From assembly GCF_000949635.1 (NCBI RefSeq), contig NZ_BAFN01000001.1, positions 2,973,052 to 3,037,051 of the forward strand: a stretch of 64,000 nucleotides of DNA, read 5' to 3'. Below the pieces are notes generated by a model, which made no database searches, was not told where the DNA came from, and saw only the letters and a list, made by a program, of their open reading frames with translations. Position numbers and translations under genes: made by a program. Positions 30,780 to 40,126 of this stretch are shown here, piece by piece. Source of the DNA: Candidatus Brocadia sinica JPN1 (GTDB lineage Bacteria > Planctomycetota > Brocadiia > Brocadiales > Brocadiaceae). The first letter of the stretch is position 1. Every line of letters starts with the position of its first letter.

Positions 30780-32534
30780 ATGGTCTCGAGTTCTTGGTTC
30801 AGGAGGCATCAAAAGACGGTTTATATCGTCATGATCTTTGCAATGTTTGTGTGGGGGATCAGCTATTCTGCTATGGAGATGATCCCTAAAAAACCTATAG
30901 GAAAGATGTTTGGCAGGAAGGTTACGCAGAATGAATTTGCAGATATGTTGGGACGATGGCAAAGATTGTTCTTCCCGCAGGCGAAAGAATCCGTTGTTTC
31001 CCTGGTATGGAAACAGCTTCTGTTTGTGGAAAAAGCAAAGAGGATGGGGATGGTGGTAACAACGCAAGAGATTGAAGACGGTCTTCAAAGACTTGCTTTA
31101 CAGATATTTGGCGCGAAGGAGAATATCAACCGGTCAAGCCTCATACAATTTCTCTGTAATAATTTCAGGCTGAACCAGGAGCAAATAATGCGTACCCTGG
31201 GGGAAGCGCTCCTTGTCGAGAAACTGGAATCTACAATGCGGATGTCCGTAAAGATGACAACGGATGAAGCCTGGCAAAGATACTCCCTGGAAAATGAACA
31301 GGTAAAGCTCAAGGTGCTTACCATGAAGGCAAAGGATTTTTCAGGGTCAGTTCATGCAACTGAGGAAGAAATACGTGCCTTTTATGAGAAGCACATGAAT
31401 GATGAATACCGTGAAGGCTCTGAAAGACCGGGATACAAGCTTCCAGAAAGGGTTAAACTGGAATGCCTGATTGCAAAATATGATGATGTGGAAAAGCAAG
31501 TGTCGGTTACAGAGGCGGAAATGAAAAAATATTATGAAGAAAATAAGGATATACAGTTTAGGGCTGCGGCTGCAGAGCAGAAACCTGCAGGAAATGAGAA
31601 TAAGACTGCAACCAAAGATGAATCTCCGGCCGACAAGCAGCCTATGAAAAAAGACGAGAAAAAGTCGACCAACTATAAATCATTTACCGAAGTGAAAGGG
31701 GAGATTCAAAAGACCCTTGCAAGACAAAAGGCAATGGAAAAGGCTGCTGAACTAATGAATAAGCTAGACGAAGAAATATATGAGACTATGGATAAGGCAG
31801 AACGCCCGAGTTTCAAGGATCTGGCAAATAAATATAAAGTAACGTATGAGATTCCCAAAGGTAAGAAGTCCAATAATGAATTTCTTACGGAAAGTGACCT
31901 TATGGAGATATTCCCCGGTTCTAACCAGATAGTACAGGTTGCATTTGACAGGGATAAATACGAGGCCTCCGTTCCTCTTGAGTTTGTTGAAGGCAAGGTC
32001 GTTTTCCAGATAATTGATAAAAAATCAGCAGCAGCAGCGCCATTGGAAGAGATTCGAAACACGGTGATTTATGACCTTAAACTGGAAAAGGGACTCCTTA
32101 AAGCAAAAGAAATCGCCGAAAAACACGTACAAACCGCTAAGAATGGCTCTTTTGATGATATTGTAAAGGCAATCAGCGCGGAAAGTGGAAAAAAAGATAT
32201 TCCGGTCTGTGAAACTGATTACATTGCCCGTCCCATGAAGCTTTTCAATAAGGACTCGAGATATATTGAGGCGCTTAAAGAGGACCGTCCCAACGTGGCA
32301 AAAAAGGCATTCGAGTTGAAACCAGGCCAGCTGGGAATAGCGGTAGAAACCTCCGATGAAAAGGCTTGCTACATTATTAGCTTAGTTGATAGAAAATCTG
32401 CTGACAAAGCGGCCTTTGAAAAGGACAGGGAAAATGTAACCAAGCGATATTTATATGAGAAACAAGAGGCCTTCATGACTGACTGGCAGAATGATATTAA
32501 CCGGCATGTGGAAATCTATACAAAATTCCAATAG
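30780..32534 (+). CDS. PpiD/SurA-like membrane-anchored peptidyl-prolyl isomerase or chaperone
   Basis: A 584-residue protein with one N-terminal membrane anchor (about 13-32, VYIVMIFAMFVWGISYSAM) and a SurA/PpiD-type N-terminal chaperone region (KVTQNEFADMLGRWQ, QIMRTLGEALLVEKL). A charged, possibly disordered insert (about 260-300) and a C-terminal portion resembling a rotamase/PpiC unit follow. PpiD proteins help secreted proteins fold as they leave the translocon. GAGGGAG precedes the ATG. The parvulin domain is divergent, so isomerase activity is uncertain. Confidence 0.75.
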   Translation: MVSSSWFRRHQKTVYIVMIFAMFVWGISYSAMEMIPKKPIGKMFGRKVTQNEFADMLGRWQRLFFPQAKESVVSLVWKQLLFVEKAKRMGMVVTTQEIEDGLQRLALQIFGAKENINRSSLIQFLCNNFRLNQEQIMRTLGEALLVEKLESTMRMSVKMTTDEAWQRYSLENEQVKLKVLTMKAKDFSGSVHATEEEIRAFYEKHMNDEYREGSERPGYKLPERVKLECLIAKYDDVEKQVSVTEAEMKKYYEENKDIQFRAAAAEQKPAGNENKTATKDESPADKQPMKKDEKKSTNYKSFTEVKGEIQKTLARQKAMEKAAELMNKLDEEIYETMDKAERPSFKDLANKYKVTYEIPKGKKSNNEFLTESDLMEIFPGSNQIVQVAFDRDKYEASVPLEFVEGKVVFQIIDKKSAAAAPLEEIRNTVIYDLKLEKGLLKAKEIAEKHVQTAKNGSFDDIVKAISAESGKKDIPVCETDYIARPMKLFNKDSRYIEALKEDRPNVAKKAFELKPGQLGIAVETSDEKACYIISLVDRKSADKAAFEKDRENVTKRYLYEKQEAFMTDWQNDINRHVEIYTKFQ

Positions 32535-32627
32535 TAAAACAATGTAAATCATCTATTTTTCCATTAAGACGCCTTCCCGAGTATTCAAGAACTCCGCAGT
32601 AATCCATTACCCCAGAAGGAACGAACG

Positions 32628-33587
32628 TTGAAAAAGATTTATGGCATAAAGGAATTGCCGGGAAAGATTAAGTATCCAGTGGTCACTATTGGAATGTTTG
32701 ATGGTGTACACCGGGGACATCAAAAGATCATCGAGTGTATAAGACATTACGCATTGACGGGAAAAGGGGAGTCGGTTGTGATTACCTTCGACCGTCACCC
32801 GAAAAGTATCATTGAAAACAGGCCTCCTTCCTTTATTACCTCAATGGAGCATAGATTGTCATTGTTGGAACGTCTTGGAGTGGATCACACGGTAGTACTC
32901 CAATTCGACCGGAAGCTTGCGGAAATGACCGCAGAAGATTTTGTTCGTGAAATATTGGTCTGCTGGTTGGGTGTAAAGTGTATAGTATTGGGGTTCAATT
33001 GCCACTTCGGAAAAGACCGTGAGGGGAATATAACCCTGGTTCGCAAATTGGCTGAAAAATATGATTTCGAGGTATACGGGTGTCCACCGGTGATATATCG
33101 GGGTCAGATAATTAGCAGCACGGCCATTCGTCGGGCTATTCTCAATGGTGAGTTAGGCAAGGCGGAAGCTATGCTTGGCAGACCCGTTTCCATCCTGGGT
33201 ACAGTGGTAAAGAAGTCTGGCAGGGGCAGAATATTGGGGTATCCTACTGCCAATCTGGACCTGCATCATGAAGTCAGACCGCCCCGGGGTGTCTATGGAA
33301 CAAGGGTTCGATGGGCTGAGCAAGACTATCTGGCTTTGACCAATATTGGTTTAAGGCCCACGTTTGCAAAAGAACCGTTTACGAGTGAAGGTGAAACACT
33401 GGAGATCGAAGTACATATCCTTGATTTTCAAGGGACGCTGTATGGGCAAAACCTCGAGGTTCAATTCCTCTTTAAGATAAGGGATGAAATACCATTTCAG
33501 ACGGCAGAGGAACTCAAGACGCAAATCGAAAAGGACAAAGAGATATTACTGAAAAGGACATTAACTGTCCAGCATATGGAAGAATAA
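32628..33587 (+). CDS. ribF: Bifunctional riboflavin kinase / FAD synthetase
   Basis: A 319-residue enzyme that makes FMN and then FAD. The adenylyltransferase half has GMFDGVHRGHQKII (about 22-35) and SSTAIRR; the kinase half has GRILGYPTANLDL and a conserved PRGVYGT. The start is TTG at 32628 behind AGAAGGA; no in-frame ATG lies close upstream. It stands 93 bases after the PpiD-like gene. A degraded IS4 copy lies downstream. Confidence 0.95.
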   Translation: MKKIYGIKELPGKIKYPVVTIGMFDGVHRGHQKIIECIRHYALTGKGESVVITFDRHPKSIIENRPPSFITSMEHRLSLLERLGVDHTVVLQFDRKLAEMTAEDFVREILVCWLGVKCIVLGFNCHFGKDREGNITLVRKLAEKYDFEVYGCPPVIYRGQIISSTAIRRAILNGELGKAEAMLGRPVSILGTVVKKSGRGRILGYPTANLDLHHEVRPPRGVYGTRVRWAEQDYLALTNIGLRPTFAKEPFTSEGETLEIEVHILDFQGTLYGQNLEVQFLFKIRDEIPFQTAEELKTQIEKDKEILLKRTLTVQHMEE

Positions 33588-33727
33588 ACATTGACAATAA
33601 TTTAGTGCCTTCCCAAAATTATTTTAGCAGTTTTAGATCATCATGCCGCTTTAGCGGCACCCAGAAACGATGAAAATGTGCCTGGAACTTGAATAATCAT
33701 TTTTACCATATTATACTCCTTTTTCCT
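33588..33727. other. Intergenic stretch between ribF and the IS4 relic
   Basis: AATAATTT/AAATTATT (just after ribF) may be a weak terminator. TGCCGCT-TT-AGCGGCA at 33644-33659 is a perfect small hairpin. A 22-codon minus-strand frame (33641-33709) has a Shine-Dalgarno-like GGAG but no recognisable product. Confidence 0.4.
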
Positions 33728-34386
33728 TGGGCAAAATTTAGAAAGTATAAAGGAGCTATAAAACTGCATACTCTCATGGATTTGCGCGGCAGCATCCTTC
33801 GTTTATCAAAATTACAGACGGTAAGGTTCATGATATAAACGTTCTTGACGATCTTATTCCAGCACCGGGTTCTTTCTACGTAATGGATCGTGGGTATCTC
33901 GACTTTGCACGGTTGTATAACCTTACTGTGTGCTTAGCATTCTTTGTTATTCGTTCCAAAACAAATCTCAAATTTTGGAGAATATAGTCACATCCGATTG
34001 ATAAATCTCTTGGTCTGATATGCGATCAAACCATAGTTCTTTCAAATGCTGACTCAGCAAAAGATTATCCGAAAAACTTACGGCGAGTGGGCTATTACGA
34101 TGCTGAAAATCAAAAAAATCTTATTTTCCTGACGAACAACTTTTTCCTTCCCGCCATTACCATTGCTCTTATTTACAAATCTCGATGGCAGATTGAATTA
34201 TTTTTCAAGTGGATGAAACAACACTTGAGAATAAAAGCATGTTACGGTACTTCTGAAAACTCGGTAAAAACTCAAATATGGATTGCAATCTCCGTTTACG
34301 TGCTTGTTGCAATTATTAAAAAGCGTCTAAATTTAGACATGAGTCCTCTACACAATTTTACAAATTTTGAGTATTACACTATTTGA
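33728..34386 (+). pseudogene. IS4-family transposase, 5'-truncated and broken
   Basis: The readable part begins WAKFRKYKGAIKLHTLMD and includes the second catalytic Asp in FYVMDRGYLDF and the IS4 YREK signature as Y-x2-R-x3-E-x6-K in YKSRWQIELFFKWMK. The N-terminal third is absent, a single-base loss near 33796 shifts the frame, and an in-frame TAG lies at 33985-33987. The last 99 codons (from a GTG at 34087) are open but cannot make a working transposase. Confidence 0.85.
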
Positions 34387-34854
34387 GAAAGTCCCTATTT
34401 TACAAGTACTTACAAGTTCTGATTATAAAAGCGAACCATACTTTCCTTATAAACAATTGTCTTTGCTCAACTTATAACCGGACACTAGTGTCTTTAGATA
34501 AGGCATCTGAAAAAAGCAGTGTATAGGATTGTTTGCCTTGGTATTAGCATATGTGACATAGACAGGAACTATTTTCCTTTTAAGGGAAACTGTACACAAT
34601 ACCGCTATTGAGGGTGAGTTGTGAAAAGTTGACTCTCCCCAGTAATGAGAATACCGTTTTGAACAAAACAATCATAAATTTAGATTCTGTTGTTTTTTCG
34701 CTTGACATAACATAAACAAAAATGATAAATAACGGTTGTATAAAGGAAGAAACGATATGCAAATGGCAATACAAAGGATCGGACTTTTCTGTAAGGGGCA
34801 TCTAAATTTATATTATTCTATAGAGTCCAATTGGATATATATTTGGAGGGAAAA
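34387..34854. other. Intergenic stretch (about 470 bases) upstream of the secreted protein
   Basis: Contains a 12-base perfect palindrome GACACTAGTGTC at 34481-34492 and a possible promoter at 34702-34730. Open frames here are short and lack good starts. Probably part of an eroded mobile element. Confidence 0.4.
34702..34730 (+). promoter_or_regulatory. Candidate sigma-70 promoter for the secreted protein gene
   Basis: TTGACA at 34702-34707, a 17-base spacer, and ATAAAT at 34725-34730. It lies about 125 bases upstream of the ATG at 34855. Confidence 0.35.
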
Positions 34855-35436
34855 ATGAAACCAGTTGTCTTAAGGAATGGATTGTTCTGTTCAATTTTGA
34901 CGGTTATTTCGATTCTTATTTTTGGTTATGTTTCTCACGCTGAGGACAGCAAAGGCGGACTTAAAAAATCATCAGGAACAATTGTTCAAATTGGTGGACG
35001 AGGAAAATTGCCAGAAATTGATGCGAATTTTGTTGCATCATCACCTGCGATTGTAGCATATGCTGCTTTTTCAGGTTCTGAAGTGGCTTTAAATGATGGA
35101 AGCACCGCACTTATTCACGACCCCTTGACTTCTTCAGATGCAACTTCTTTGATTGTAACCTTTCGATCAAATCAGGAAATGCCTTTAAATGAGACAGAAT
35201 GGAAATTATTTAAATATAATGAAGCTTTAGTATTGAAGCAATATGATTCGAGAAAAATAAATTTCAACGATTTTGAGCTGGATCCAAATTTTTATTACTA
35301 TTCTTCGTGGAGCCCCAATCCGGAAGATGGTGATAAGCCATTAGTGAAGGGATTGTATCTCTGCAAGGTGACAGTAAAAGCAAAAAAATCTACACTAAAA
35401 AGCACTATTAAATTTAAATTTGAGGTTACTGAATAA
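34855..35436 (+). CDS. Secreted hypothetical protein
   Basis: A 193-residue protein with a signal peptide (hydrophobic about 9-27, ending SHA-ED). The mature part is polar and beta-rich, contains SLIVTFRSNQEM and a WSPNPEDGDKP loop, and ends in a strand-like, lysine-rich stretch, so an Ig-like or similar small extracellular fold is possible. GGAGGG precedes the ATG; the upstream TTG start is less likely. I do not recognise the family. It stands alone between the IS4 relic and the SLAC1-like gene. Confidence 0.65.
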   Translation: MKPVVLRNGLFCSILTVISILIFGYVSHAEDSKGGLKKSSGTIVQIGGRGKLPEIDANFVASSPAIVAYAAFSGSEVALNDGSTALIHDPLTSSDATSLIVTFRSNQEMPLNETEWKLFKYNEALVLKQYDSRKINFNDFELDPNFYYYSSWSPNPEDGDKPLVKGLYLCKVTVKAKKSTLKSTIKFKFEVTE

Positions 35437-35593
35437 TTCATGACTTCGGAAACGAGCGGTGTGTTATTTGGTGTCAGTCATCAATTATTACCGGCAGTTC
35501 TTCAGAACAAAATAATGATTGGATGTAATAGTTTCCGATAGCCCATATTGCAAAACCATTTAATGCCCGAAGAGAAACTGGTTGCTTGCTTAA

Positions 35594-36850
35594 TCAGTCT
35601 TTAACGTGGTCGAAGTACCATTTTTTTGTCAGTATGTCGTAGGAGATAAGGCAGGTAAGATTGGTATTGGTTATGATGCAATATCGTTTCTTTAACACAC
35701 CCTCAATGGTTTGATCCAGCCATTCGCTTACCACTTCTTTCACCTGAAAAAGTCTGCCGTGCAGTTTGAAGCTGTATGGGGTTACATAGTCAATTGTCAG
35801 ATTGTTAATAGGTACCCATATGGAAGACCTCGCTAAATGGGCAATGGTAAATATTGATGAAAAACACCAAAGGGCCATGCAAGCAATGGAAAAGCACATC
35901 GAGATGATAACAAGGTATTGACCATCAAATAAACCAACCATTTGCTGCGTGCCATCAGCATACAAACCCAAAGCAAAGGCAATTTCCCAATATCCTACGG
36001 TAAATGTAAGACCCTCGTCACTGCAAATCAACTTTCTCATGGCAAGAATGATTAAAAATGGCATCCACCATAGTCCAAACGACCAAAAAAGCAGGGAAAT
36101 TCCTTTTAAAAAGGGGAGAAAATCTACAAAAGGCCCACCTGTTAGTTGTATGTGCCGATGTAACATGACGCCGGTAATTGCCGTTATGGCAGCTGCCCCG
36201 GCATTCATCCAATACGGTGAGAGGACGGTATTGCTGTCAAACCTGTAAAACATCAGCCTTAAGATAATGAGCGCCATAAATACCAGGTATAGGCTTGCCC
36301 CCACCGACCATAGGCCAAATGAGAATACTTGGATGAACACTACATGTCTTGTTGCGTGTTCTGCAACGATAACTCCCAGCAGGGCCGTAGACTGAGTGCC
36401 CACAGTAGCGAAAAACCATCCGCCATGCAAGACATCTTCAATCTTTCTATCGGCAGATTTTTGATGTAAAAACAGGATGCTAAATGAGAAGAGTGATATG
36501 CTCAGCCAGAGGCCTATGGCCACATACCAGAATATATTGGCCGTTATGTAGAGATGAAATATCCTGGAAAAGCAAATACCAGCAAAGCTTACAGCCCCTG
36601 CCATGGTAAAGAAATAGAGGGTTTTCTCCGGATTGAGCATTTCCTCTAAGGCGTCTTTATAAAATAATACCGCCTGCACAGCTTTAAAAACAACCACTGA
36701 GAAAAGTATGGCTAAACTCGCTAAAAAAAAGGAAGGGGCAATTACCTCATAACCATACAATTGAGATAAGGATGCAATCATAGTCGTCGCCATGACGGCA
36801 GTAAACCAGCGGGCGTTCAGTGAATAGGTTGCAATTTTTAAAACACTCAT
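35594..36850 (-). CDS. SLAC1/TehA-type (TDT family) anion channel or carrier
   Basis: A 418-residue integral membrane protein with about ten hydrophobic segments. The conserved early stretch NPEKTLYFFTMAGAVSFAG and GGWFFATVGTQSTALLGVIVA match the tellurite-resistance/dicarboxylate/SLAC1 family, which moves anions such as nitrate, sulfite, malate or tellurite. The C-terminal 50 residues look cytoplasmic. It lies 159 bases after narK, in the same direction, with a hairpin between them. The context suggests a nitrogen-oxide or small organic anion, but the substrate is not determined. Confidence 0.85.
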   Translation of the reverse strand: MSVLKIATYSLNARWFTAVMATTMIASLSQLYGYEVIAPSFFLASLAILFSVVVFKAVQAVLFYKDALEEMLNPEKTLYFFTMAGAVSFAGICFSRIFHLYITANIFWYVAIGLWLSISLFSFSILFLHQKSADRKIEDVLHGGWFFATVGTQSTALLGVIVAEHATRHVVFIQVFSFGLWSVGASLYLVFMALIILRLMFYRFDSNTVLSPYWMNAGAAAITAITGVMLHRHIQLTGGPFVDFLPFLKGISLLFWSFGLWWMPFLIILAMRKLICSDEGLTFTVGYWEIAFALGLYADGTQQMVGLFDGQYLVIISMCFSIACMALWCFSSIFTIAHLARSSIWVPINNLTIDYVTPYSFKLHGRLFQVKEVVSEWLDQTIEGVLKKRYCIITNTNLTCLISYDILTKKWYFDHVKD

Positions 36851-36932
36851 AAGCTATCGTGCAGTATAGCTATATTCTGCTTACGGTAGGTAAGACCCCA
36901 ACCCATGCCTCCTTTAAACGGTAAGGGTCAGG

Positions 36933-36962
36933 GTTGTACCCCCTTATTTATGGGGGTACAAC
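36933..36962. terminator. Stem-loop between narK and the SLAC1-like gene
   Basis: GTTGTACCCCC (36933-36943) pairs perfectly with GGGGGTACAAC (36952-36962) around an 8-base AT loop. It lies about 50 bases beyond the narK stop. There is no strong T-tract, so it may attenuate or protect the mRNA rather than end it fully. Confidence 0.5.
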
Positions 36963-37009
36963 TTCCTAAAATTATGAAATTCAAATTTCGGATTTATCCT
37001 GATTTACCA

Positions 37010-38224
37010 CTAGGTAACATTGACGGCTTTTTGGTGCATCTTTGTTATCGTTTTTTCTTCCATAAATGAGAGGCATATCAGACAAATAAGGGATACAAAG
37101 ATAAATCCTAGCGAATAATTGTTCGTATAATCCCTGATGGTTCCTAATATAATGGGAAGGAAAAAACCACCAAGGCCACCGGCAGCGCCCACCATTCCGC
37201 CAACGGTGCCTGTGTCTTTTGAAAAATACTCCGCGACAAGTTTAAACACAACACCATTACCAATGCCCAGACAAATACCCATCAAATAAAAGACCGTGAG
37301 GGAAGTCATTAACGATACATTCAGGTTCAGGAATATCAATATGCCGAGTATCACCACCGAAAGAATAATTAAAATGCGCCTTCCGGGTATCCGGTCACCA
37401 AGATATCCACCGAGAATACGGGAAAAAGTAGTAGCGAATACAAATATTGACGTAAAACTGCCTGCCTTTACCGGTGTTAATTTATAAAAGTCCCGGAAGT
37501 ACGATGGCAACCATAACGAGAAGGTCACAAAGAATCCAAAAGTCATAAAGTAAAACAGACAAAAGACCCAGATTAAGTTTGAAGACTTATATACCTTTAG
37601 CTTATCACTGAAGGTTGGGGGTTTCCAATTGGCCGGTTTCGGCGCATCTTCAGAGAAATACCAGTAAACAAAGGCCATCATGAGCAGCGGTACTGAATAG
37701 ATCATGAATACCTTGTGCCAGCCGATAGACTCTGCAAGGAATGGTGCTCCAAACGTGGCAAAGGCTGATCCTATGTTTCCAACACCGTAAATCCCCAATG
37801 CCAAACCCTGCTTCTCCTTCGGATACCATTGTGAAACTTGTGGAATTCCGATGGCGAAAGAAGTGCCTATGATACCAAAAAAGAATCCACATACCAGTAA
37901 AAATCCATAACTTTTTGCAAAACCTGCAATAAACAGGGGAAAAAATCCAAATAGGAGCAGAATACTAAAAACTCGCCTGCCCCCAAATTTATCCGTTAGG
38001 ACACCGATGGGAACCCTGGCTATCGATCCAAGCAGTACGGGCGTTGCAAGTAACAATCCCACGGCTGTGGAAGATAGCTTAAACTCGACCTTCATGTATG
38101 CCGCTAAAGGTGAAAAGAGTGCCCAACCGGCAAAGCATACGGCAAACGCCAGGGTTGCAAGTATCAGCACCCTGGTGTTTCCCTGGGACGCTTGTACTGA
38201 GGATGTTTGTACTGATGAATTCAT
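37010..38224 (-). CDS. narK: NarK-type nitrate/nitrite transporter (MFS)
   Basis: A 404-residue MFS transporter of about 12 helices. The MFS motif LTDKFGGRRVF is at about 77-87. The nitrate signature IYGVGNIGSAF and its second-half counterpart MVGAAGGLGGFFLPIILG identify the NarK/NNP family. The frame extends upstream to 38296 across the end of the PAS gene, but the ATG at 38224 (MNSSVQTSS) has AGGAGA behind it. Likely role: nitrate or nitrite uptake or exchange. It belongs with the upstream PAS and Cache genes on the same strand, probably one transcript. Confidence 0.93.
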   Translation of the reverse strand: MNSSVQTSSVQASQGNTRVLILATLAFAVCFAGWALFSPLAAYMKVEFKLSSTAVGLLLATPVLLGSIARVPIGVLTDKFGGRRVFSILLLFGFFPLFIAGFAKSYGFLLVCGFFFGIIGTSFAIGIPQVSQWYPKEKQGLALGIYGVGNIGSAFATFGAPFLAESIGWHKVFMIYSVPLLMMAFVYWYFSEDAPKPANWKPPTFSDKLKVYKSSNLIWVFCLFYFMTFGFFVTFSLWLPSYFRDFYKLTPVKAGSFTSIFVFATTFSRILGGYLGDRIPGRRILIILSVVILGILIFLNLNVSLMTSLTVFYLMGICLGIGNGVVFKLVAEYFSKDTGTVGGMVGAAGGLGGFFLPIILGTIRDYTNNYSLGFIFVSLICLICLSFMEEKTITKMHQKAVNVT

Positions 38225-38258
38225 AAAAATAGATCTCCTAAAAATCTTAAATTCGATG

Positions 38259-38651
38259 TTATGAAGGAAGCAGTGATTGAATAGGCTCAAATTCACTCTT
38301 TATTTTGATAGGGCATTTGTAGAGACCCTCTGTGATTAGTGAACTCGTTTGCTTTATAAAAAACAATCTGCCATTCCTCGTTTTCATCAGGGTAAAAAAG
38401 CCATTCACTTGTCCATCTCTAAAAAGCATAGACAATGTCTTTTCGTGGTCAAAAGGGTGCGCATACAGTTCATTGATTTTTTTCCCAATTACATCGTCAG
38501 ATGACGCAAAACCAAAAAGCTTTGCACCGGCGGTATTGATATGTGTAATGACGCCGTCGTAGGAAGGCTCATACTCAAACCAGCCCTTTGCGTCTTGTAT
38601 ATTAAGAAACAGCTTAGACTCATCCTGTGTTGATAAAATGGTATTGTTCAT
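38259..38651 (-). CDS. Stand-alone PAS domain protein
   Basis: A 130-residue protein that is almost only one PAS fold: GWFEYEPSYDGVITHINTAG, then LFGFASSDDVIGKKINEL and NGRLFFIKQTSSLITEGLY. PAS domains sense ligands or redox state and relay by protein contact. The ATG at 38651 has AAGGAGA; the frame opens 16 codons earlier. It is sandwiched between the Cache/heme gene (30 bases away) and narK (34 bases). With no output domain it must act on another protein, perhaps the neighbouring receiver or NtrC kinase system. Confidence 0.8.
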   Translation of the reverse strand: MNNTILSTQDESKLFLNIQDAKGWFEYEPSYDGVITHINTAGAKLFGFASSDDVIGKKINELYAHPFDHEKTLSMLFRDGQVNGFFTLMKTRNGRLFFIKQTSSLITEGLYKCPIKIKSEFEPIQSLLPS

Positions 38652-38680
38652 ACATATCTCCTTATTCGCAATTCTTTGTT

Positions 38681-40102
38681 TTAAGGTTTTAATTCCCACG
38701 TTGCTACGGTTTTTTCTGGTGATTGTTTTCTATTACTGTTTACGATCTCCCAATCCAAACCTCCTTTATTAATCGTATTTTCAGATTTCAAAATGGGAAA
38801 CTGCTCCTTGAATTTAGAAATATTACTCTTGATAAAATCCTCATCCCTCTGTGTCACAATCGAACCAAATACATCTAAGGGATTATGTACTTTGTATTTC
38901 TGTTCCCGGAGATATCCACGCTCTTTTCTCAATTCGTAACCATCCAGGATGGCTATTACAAATCCAACCACAATGATACTTGTTACTCCCAGCAAGGCCT
39001 TCTTTGGTAAAGATAATTCTCTTAGCATATATCCCGTGCTTAACTTCCTATACATGAGTACAGCCATAACAAACGCCGGAATAATTATCACTACCATGAG
39101 AGACTTTACCATTGAATTAATATTGTTTACGGTGCCAAGTGCCTCATCCGCATCGATCTCAACAATTAGTCCCATATTCAAATCTTTAAGCCAGCTCCAT
39201 GCGCCAACGACTTTTAGCCCGTCATAGTCCATATACCCTTCCAGGTCATAACCACTTCGTTTTTCTGTAATGCATCTTTTCACTCCCTTTGTCAGCATAT
39301 TGGTATCTGGGTCTACGACCTTATGACAGGTCCTGCAAGTTTCACCATTGTTCTTAATGTGATCTGAAAATCTTGACTGGGTGACCATAATGCCGTCTTT
39401 ATTTACCAGATAAGCCTCCCCTGTTTTTCCTAATAATACATTTTTCATGCTCTTGTTGAGCAAGGAGGTATCCATCCACAGTAAAACAGCGCCGATCACA
39501 TCATGGTTTTCACCCTTAATAGGATAAGACATAAACAGGGAAGGCGAGTCGTCCCCTCCCCCATCATTTGCGTCATTGAGAGAATAATGGATCACATCGG
39601 AGGTATACGTTTTACCATCGTATAAGGTCTCATGAACATTTCTGAATGGTTTTTCTTTCATAATATTCATGCCTACCATGGACTTTTCAGTATCCGTTGT
39701 TACCTGGATTGTTCCTGTCGCATCACAAATTACTATTCCTTTATAACCATAATCTGCCTTCATGCATTCCAACTGCATCTTTAATCTGAGATATTCATGT
39801 TCATTTTTTCCGTTCACCAGACTCATAAAATCCTCATCACCGTGGATAAGTAACTCACTTTGAATCGTGTCTGAAACAGCCCTTGCGTGTGATTTCCTTT
39901 CCTCCCACAATAGTGTAAGGAGATCTTTTTGTTTGTTTACGATACCCCAAAGGTTCCTTTGCACCCCTTGTTTCAACTCAGTACTTGCCTTCGGAAAGGC
40001 AATTAATCGAAACAAAACAAGGGGAAACAACGCCAAAAGTACAAAGGTAATAATGACAATTACTATACGTTCCTTAAATATTTTTCTTACCATCTTTCCC
40101 AT
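38681..40102 (-). CDS. Cache-domain membrane protein with a c-type heme motif and no cytoplasmic output domain
   Basis: A 473-residue protein. A membrane helix at about 13-35 precedes a double-Cache sensory region (about 40-325, including GIVICDATGTIQVTTD and GKTGEAYLVNKDGIMV). Within its distal part lies C256-R-T-C259-H260, the CxxCH heme-c attachment motif. Two more helices follow (about 331-350 and 369-387), so the C-terminal 85 residues should be outside the cytoplasm. I see no kinase, methyl-accepting or cyclase domain. AGGGGTG precedes the ATG. It sits just upstream of PAS and narK and 24 bases after a lone receiver gene, so it probably senses a redox-active ligand such as nitrite or NO; this is inference. 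Confidence 0.82.
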   Translation of the reverse strand: MGKMVRKIFKERIVIVIITFVLLALFPLVLFRLIAFPKASTELKQGVQRNLWGIVNKQKDLLTLLWEERKSHARAVSDTIQSELLIHGDEDFMSLVNGKNEHEYLRLKMQLECMKADYGYKGIVICDATGTIQVTTDTEKSMVGMNIMKEKPFRNVHETLYDGKTYTSDVIHYSLNDANDGGGDDSPSLFMSYPIKGENHDVIGAVLLWMDTSLLNKSMKNVLLGKTGEAYLVNKDGIMVTQSRFSDHIKNNGETCRTCHKVVDPDTNMLTKGVKRCITEKRSGYDLEGYMDYDGLKVVGAWSWLKDLNMGLIVEIDADEALGTVNNINSMVKSLMVVIIIPAFVMAVLMYRKLSTGYMLRELSLPKKALLGVTSIIVVGFVIAILDGYELRKERGYLREQKYKVHNPLDVFGSIVTQRDEDFIKSNISKFKEQFPILKSENTINKGGLDWEIVNSNRKQSPEKTVATWELKP

Positions 40103-40126
40103 CTTTCACCCCTTATAAGCTAAATG

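Noticed and set aside
33641-33709. 22-codon minus-strand frame with a GGAG box before the IS4 relic
   Set aside because: Too short and made partly of the TGCCGCT/AGCGGCA hairpin; no homology recognised.
38225-38296. Longer start of narK reaching into the PAS gene
   Set aside because: The upstream extension overlaps the PAS stop and lacks a ribosome-binding site; the ATG at 38224 has AGGAGA at a proper distance.
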